From: Diphasiastrum complanatum
Taxonomy: Eukaryota > Streptophyta > Lycopodiopsida > Lycopodiales > Lycopodiaceae
Direction of reading: 5' to 3'
DNA: 64,000 bases
Assembly (NCBI GenBank): GCA_029204225.1
Contig: CM055096.1
Location: forward strand, 73,848,919-73,912,918
Below are positions 60,050 to 64,000 of this stretch, piece after piece (within the stretch, counting starts at the first letter, position 1; each line of letters begins with the position of its first letter). Under the pieces are notes generated by a model, which searched no databases, was not told the origin of the DNA, and saw nothing but the letters and a program-made list of their open reading frames with translations. Made by a program: the position numbers and the translations under genes.

Positions 60050-61035
60050 CATTAATGTCTTTTCATGCCAAGAGGCATATAAGACGAAAGAAATACATCC
60101 AAGTGTGATGGAAACTAGTAGGATCAATGTCGTCGAAACAATCTTACTATACTATTTAAATTACTAAAACACAAATAAGCATTAAGAAGAGAGAGAGCTA
60201 TAGGCCAGGTTTATATGGTATTGAGACCATTTACATATTCAACTGGACAACTCTTCATTACTCTACCTCCGTTCTAACTCAATCAAGTCTACGCTCTCAA
60301 TATTAGCTTTTGGCTTGGTGTCAACAAAATGAATGTTACCATCTCTGTATCTTTGTAGATCATGCGTCTACGTGTCTCCTTTGCTTCCTGAAGTTCTTTT
60401 TTGCGTTCCACAACTTGTACAAGTAAGATCTTTATCCAAAAAGGTCTTAGTGTCCTCGGCATCTTAGCACATCTTGCCTAGACTCCAGTGAAGTGAGGCG
60501 TTAGACGAGAGTATTAACGTCCGTTTTTGGTGCTCCAAAAAGCTATGCCCAACTCTTTGCTATATGGTGTTGGAGGTTTTCGTCCAAAAAATTTTAGGCT
60601 TCTCCAAGAGCATCCGGGGAGGCAAGAATGCCTCTTACATGAACATTAAGGGCGTTTTTCTCTCGCAACCTGTTCTCGGTGAATGTAGAGAAGATGAAAG
60701 ATACTGGAGCGCTGGAGCGCTAGATTGACATGGGTGTTTAAGGACGTCTGCCCATGAAACTTCCTTACGTTGCTGTTCTTCGCTTTCCTAAATTGTTGGT
60801 GTTGGTATTCTGTCTTTAGCCTCAGTGACCTCTTTTTTAACATCTAATACGGAGGATTAAAGTTGTTGAATACGTGAGAGCAGCTGCTGGATAGAGCATC
60901 GATCACCGTCTTATGATATTGCGTTATCGTATATATCTTATTTGTGTCTTCACACAGTAGAGGGATCAGATGAGGCAGCGATGGAGGGCGCCGTCAGGCA
61001 GGGAGTCAGCAGTGCCATCAGACAGGGTCAGCAGT

Positions 61036-61107
<72 letters not shown>

Positions 61108-62917
61108 GATTTTGTTTTGTTGTATCATTTTGTAATTAGAATTTAGTACATCACCACTATATCCTGTGTTTTGTGTTTCCATAACTACTAACTCGTTTTT
61201 TTATTCCAGCTGATTTTCTCGTTGCCGAGGTACGAAGCTGTGATTGATGCATACTTAGACGGGTTAGAGGCACTGGGACTTGCAGATCTTTCGGGAGTGC
61301 ATAGTGTGGCATCATTTTTTGTGAGTCGTGTGGATACTGCTGTTGATAAAAGACTTGAAGAGATTGGCACCGAGGAGGCGCTTGCTCTTCGTGGAAAGGT
61401 AATCACTATGAACTGGGGATGATCACCTTCAGATTGTTGTTCTAGTCATGCAAACAAAAATTGATCTCTTTGTTTGACTGTCAAAAACTTGCTCTTAATT
61501 GCCTGGAAACACCTGACATCACTACTGCTGTCTCTATCCAGGGGGCTATTTCTCAAGCAGCTCTTGCCTTCCAACTATACCAACAAAAGTTTTCTGGTCC
61601 TCGCTGGGAAGCGCTTAAGAAACGTGGAGCAAACAAGCAACGGCTATTATGGGCTTCTACTGGTGTCAAGAATCCAGCCTATCCTGACACACTTTACATC
61701 TCTTCACTTATTGGACCAGATACAGTGAGTGCCCATTTAAAGAATTTTTTATAGTCTGCCATTCTACTTAAGTATTGTTTTCTTCAAATTTTTGAACTTA
61801 AATGAAAATCCTTTTTTTAGTAAAAAGGTCCCCTCCACAAAATATACCTATCTGTTAAACCATAAAAGTAATGGAAATTTGACATGTCCATAAAAAATTT
61901 TCCACTGCTGGCTGCTGGCAAGAGTGTTGTGACCAATTTGATAAAGTTAGTGAATGAGGGGATTGAAAAATTCATAGCACATTAGGATCATTCTGAGTAA
62001 GAGTAAGTAAATTTTTTGCTTAACCTTTAAGTAAAGGAATGGTCTTTCTAAGACCCTACCCTCACTGGTGGTTCGAGTCACACCTGGGGTCTAACTTTTG
62101 AAAATTAACCGAACCACTAGTAAACTTTGAATGTTACCTGAACCACTAATTAAGGTCTTTAGAAAGAGCGGGGAGACAACTTCAAAAATTTGCCTGAACC
62201 ACTAGCGAAGGTCTCTAGAAAGGCCATAACCCTATACATGAGTTTCCTCCACAACCAATGCTGACATTTTTGCTGCTGAACTCTTAGTAACAGATGGAGG
62301 GGGGGGAGAAAAGGAAGATAGAAGGGGAGGGGAGGGGAGATGGGGGGCCTTAACATCCTTATTTTAGTCAATTAGAGGGATGGAGATAGTATATAGGGCC
62401 AACTTTCTTGGTTCATCTTATGGCTCAAGGCTGTTGCTTGCTTATGCTTTTAAGGCTTAAAGCATGAATGACGCGGCACATCATGGGTTCGAACCACATG
62501 TTTTTCCGCGATTATTTTAAGATGGCTCTTGGATAGTCGGACTGCTTTTTTGGCCTACCCACCACCATAATCTGCTGCTGCACTGTACCGCTGCACCTGA
62601 TGATGTGGTTAGGTGTGCCTGCGATGCACTTCCTAAGGAGAGCCAACTCAAAGTCAGGTATCTGTAGGACCCAGCTGCCCTTACCCTTTCATGTGGACCA
62701 ACAAATGGCATTTTTGGGGTTCAGAAAATTCAAGAGGGGTTATGAAAGAGAGCTTCTGAAGGCTTTTTTTTTAACTGGGTTGGATTAGAGTTGAACCTCA
62801 ACCAGAGGAAAGGGAAATTTCCCCAAGTCACCACTAGTTGGAGGACCTTTACTAACATGTTTTTAAAAGGTTACGAAGAGTATTCTTTCAAATGTATCTT
62901 AGGACAGATGGGTTTGT

Positions 62918-62984
<67 letters not shown>

Positions 62985-63907
62985 TTCATGCACTGCTGCC
63001 ATAAGTGAGGGACAAATGCTGGGGACCTTAAGGCATCGCAATATGAAGCTGCAGTTCATGAAAGGAGAAATTGAGAGGATATGTATTCTAAGATCATAAA
63101 TACATTGAGCATCCTCCTCTCTTAGACGAGTCCCTTTCAATGATTACAGTATGTTTTGGCATATTAGTGACAGTATTTTTCAGCAGTGGTATTCTTGTTG
63201 CAAGAAAAAAACCATCTCAATTTCTCCTTTCATGAACTGCAGCTTCATATTGCGATGCCCTAAGGTGCCCAGCATGTACCTCACTACCGCAGCACAGGAT
63301 GAAAAGCTCTCTCTCTCTCTCTCTCTCTCAACACAAATGTTGTCCTTTATTATGATAACATGGCTAGCAAATCACACCACCATCACCACACACACTGCTG
63401 TCCAATTTTCCATGCTCATGTCTATCATCACATGTTCAGGAACTTTGGAATTGCTTGACATATCCGCGCTTTTCTGTTTAGGTGGTTGATTAATATCTCT
63501 GTATAAATCTTTTATTACTAGGCTTTGTGTTTACTGAGGAGCATTATCTATCTTGCTATACAAGCACGTTTTTTGTGCATAAAAAGTCTCATTTGCAATA
63601 GGTAGTTCTCCGGTTTGGCTCACTCTTGAATATCCATCATTGCTTATGCTTTCCAACACTGGTTTTGCAGGTAAATACTATGCCTGATAATGCCATTGAA
63701 GCTTTTATTGACCATGGCAAAGTTTCAAGGACACTAGATTCAAGCTTGGATGAGGCTAAAGCTTGTTATGCCAAGATCGAAGAGCTTGGTATTTATTGGG
63801 CAGATACTGGCTCACAATTGGAATTGGAAGGGGTCCAATCCTTCAAGAAAAGCTTTGATGATCTTGTCTTCAGTCTTCAGAAAAAGGCTGATCTAATTGT
63901 GAAATAG
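48798..63907 (+). CDS. TAL: transaldolase, plastid-type, seven coding exons
   Basis: Transaldolase (EC 2.2.1.2) moves a dihydroxyacetone unit between sedoheptulose-7-phosphate and glyceraldehyde-3-phosphate in the non-oxidative pentose phosphate pathway. Exons: 48,798-48,979; 52,319-52,490; 55,856-55,905; 58,979-59,276; 61,210-61,398; 61,542-61,724; 63,671-63,907. All introns are GT-AG, lengths join in frame, and the sum is 1,311 nt (436 residues), the usual size in plants. Residues 1 to about 65 ([20 protein letters not shown]) look like a plastid transit peptide. Motifs: [37 protein letters not shown] (50-bp exon 3), [31 protein letters not shown] with the Schiff-base Lys at about residue 210, [36 protein letters not shown], and [15 protein letters not shown]. 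No stop or frameshift was seen. The start fits the intact frame and the acceptor just before it. The 3' UTR is cut by the window end. Confidence 0.95.
48980..52318 (+). other. transaldolase intron 1
   Basis: This 3.3-kb intron opens GTCAGTCC and ends TTATTATGCAG. It contains a homopolymer near 49,318-49,330 followed by CCAAGAAG duplications and a mirrored AATTGGTTCGAACCGGTCGAATTGGC-type stretch near 49,350 (quoted in part). It holds no supported gene; interrupted minus-strand frames at 49,400-50,720 may be an old retrotransposon but carry no motif I can name. Confidence 0.6.
52850..53040 (+). repeat. degenerate two-copy repeat in transaldolase intron 2
   Basis: GGGGAAAGTTGTGAGAG...ATATGTGATAAT at 52,858-52,926 and GGGAAAAGGTGTGAGAG...ATATGTGATAAA at 52,961-53,026 repeat at about 103 bp with substitutions and small indels. 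The rest of intron 2 (52,491-55,855) shows no gene; another direct repeat, TTTTTAGAAGTATCCA, occurs at 54,547 and 54,588. Confidence 0.5.
56560..56650 (+). repeat. AT-rich degenerate tandem repeat in intron 3
   Basis: The words CACAATTCA, AATTCACAATTCA and ACGAATCACGAT recur with small changes across this stretch. The rest of intron 3 (55,906-58,978) holds no gene I can support. Confidence 0.5.
59348..59466 (+). repeat. tandem duplication (61 bp, two units) in intron 4
   Basis: Units start CATGCTTCACATGGACT (59,348) and CATGTTTCACATGGACT (59,409). Each contains the splice-donor-like word GTAAGTAGG and the acceptor-like word CCATTGCAG. Confidence 0.85.
59991..60048 (+). repeat. compound (TG)n(AG)n microsatellite, intron 4
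   Basis: About 13 TG units are followed by about 16 AG units. Open frames through it on both strands are artefacts of the repeat. Confidence 0.95.
61039..61106 (+). repeat. (GA)n microsatellite, intron 4
   Basis: About 34 GA units lie roughly 100 bp before exon 5. Just upstream, GGCAGC/CAGGGAGTCAGCAG words are duplicated (60,975-61,030). Confidence 0.95.
62918..63330. repeat. fold-back inverted repeat with microsatellite ends, intron 6
   Basis: The left arm (62,918-63,076) opens with about 31 GA units and contains CATCGCAATATGAAGCTGCA then GTTCATGAAAGGAGAAATTG. The right arm (63,215-63,330) is its imperfect reverse complement, with CAATTTCTCCTTTCATGAAC then TGCAGCTTCATATTGCGATG, and closes with CT units. 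The spacer is 138 bp. Outside the microsatellites the arms match over about 90-100 bp, so the transcript can fold into a long hairpin. Other parts of intron 6 (61,725-63,670) hold a G-rich tract near 62,299-62,345 and no gene. Confidence 0.85.
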
Positions 63908-64000
63908 ATGGTGGTCTCTTCATCTTCATAGGAACTACTTGCGTAGTTGCTGTTGTATTTAAATTGATGTGTTTGTAAGACAATAGAATGCTGCGCAGAA
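63908..64000 (+). other. start of transaldolase 3' UTR
   Basis: This follows the TAG at 63,905-63,907. No AATAAA is present before the window ends; ACAATAGAATG near 63,980 could act as a weak signal. Confidence 0.5.

Noticed and set aside
59890-60127. Open frames through the TG/AG repeat on both strands
   Set aside because: They are produced by the microsatellite, which has no stops in these frames.
1-64000. CRISPR arrays, rRNA or tRNA genes
   Set aside because: None seen; the tandem repeats present are minisatellites or microsatellites without regular unique spacers.

Overview
The window is land-plant nuclear DNA. The only clearly functional gene is a plastid-type transaldolase whose eight-part structure (one inferred 5' UTR exon plus seven coding exons) runs from about 47.2 kb to 63.9 kb with introns of up to about 3.4 kb. 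Long introns, many Ty1/copia and Ty3/gypsy LTR retrotransposons and tRNA-Asp/tRNA-Met type primer sites fit a plant with a large, repeat-rich genome; a fern, lycophyte or gymnosperm is possible, but the sequence alone does not settle it.

Layout. 0-8 kb holds decayed retrotransposon pieces: a gypsy pol remnant, a gag zinc-knuckle piece, a minus-strand copia remnant and a minus-strand gypsy gag/protease remnant. About 8.6-23.8 kb is a decayed plus-strand copia element (F); its right LTR is split by a nearly full-length Tat/Athila-like gypsy element (E, 11,292-23,190) flanked by a perfect 5-bp duplication CTAGC. E carries a long, unusual reading region between pol and the 3' LTR. About 23.8-45.05 kb is a minus-strand copia element (D) whose 3' LTR is split by a ~15.5-kb DNA transposon (B, about 24.2-39.67 kb).

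The DNA transposon is the most unusual part. B contains a second copy of the same family (A, 24,748-30,177) inserted into one of its exons and a 372-bp MITE (C, 31,266-31,637) inserted into another. Members share terminal inverted repeats of the type TAGAGGAGTT and appear to duplicate AT on insertion. Each long copy has a plus-strand gene of unknown function facing a minus-strand gene that looks like an RNase H-fold transposase. B also carries, on the minus strand, a multi-exon gene whose first exon encodes a histone H3 fold with a long C-terminal tail. That gene is divided from the next plus-strand gene by a mirrored promoter region with thirteen CACGTG palindromes. All these transposon genes now contain stops or frameshifts.

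45-47 kb is spacer with a short duplication; 47.1 kb to the end is the transaldolase gene, its introns filled with simple repeats, small duplications and one fold-back structure.
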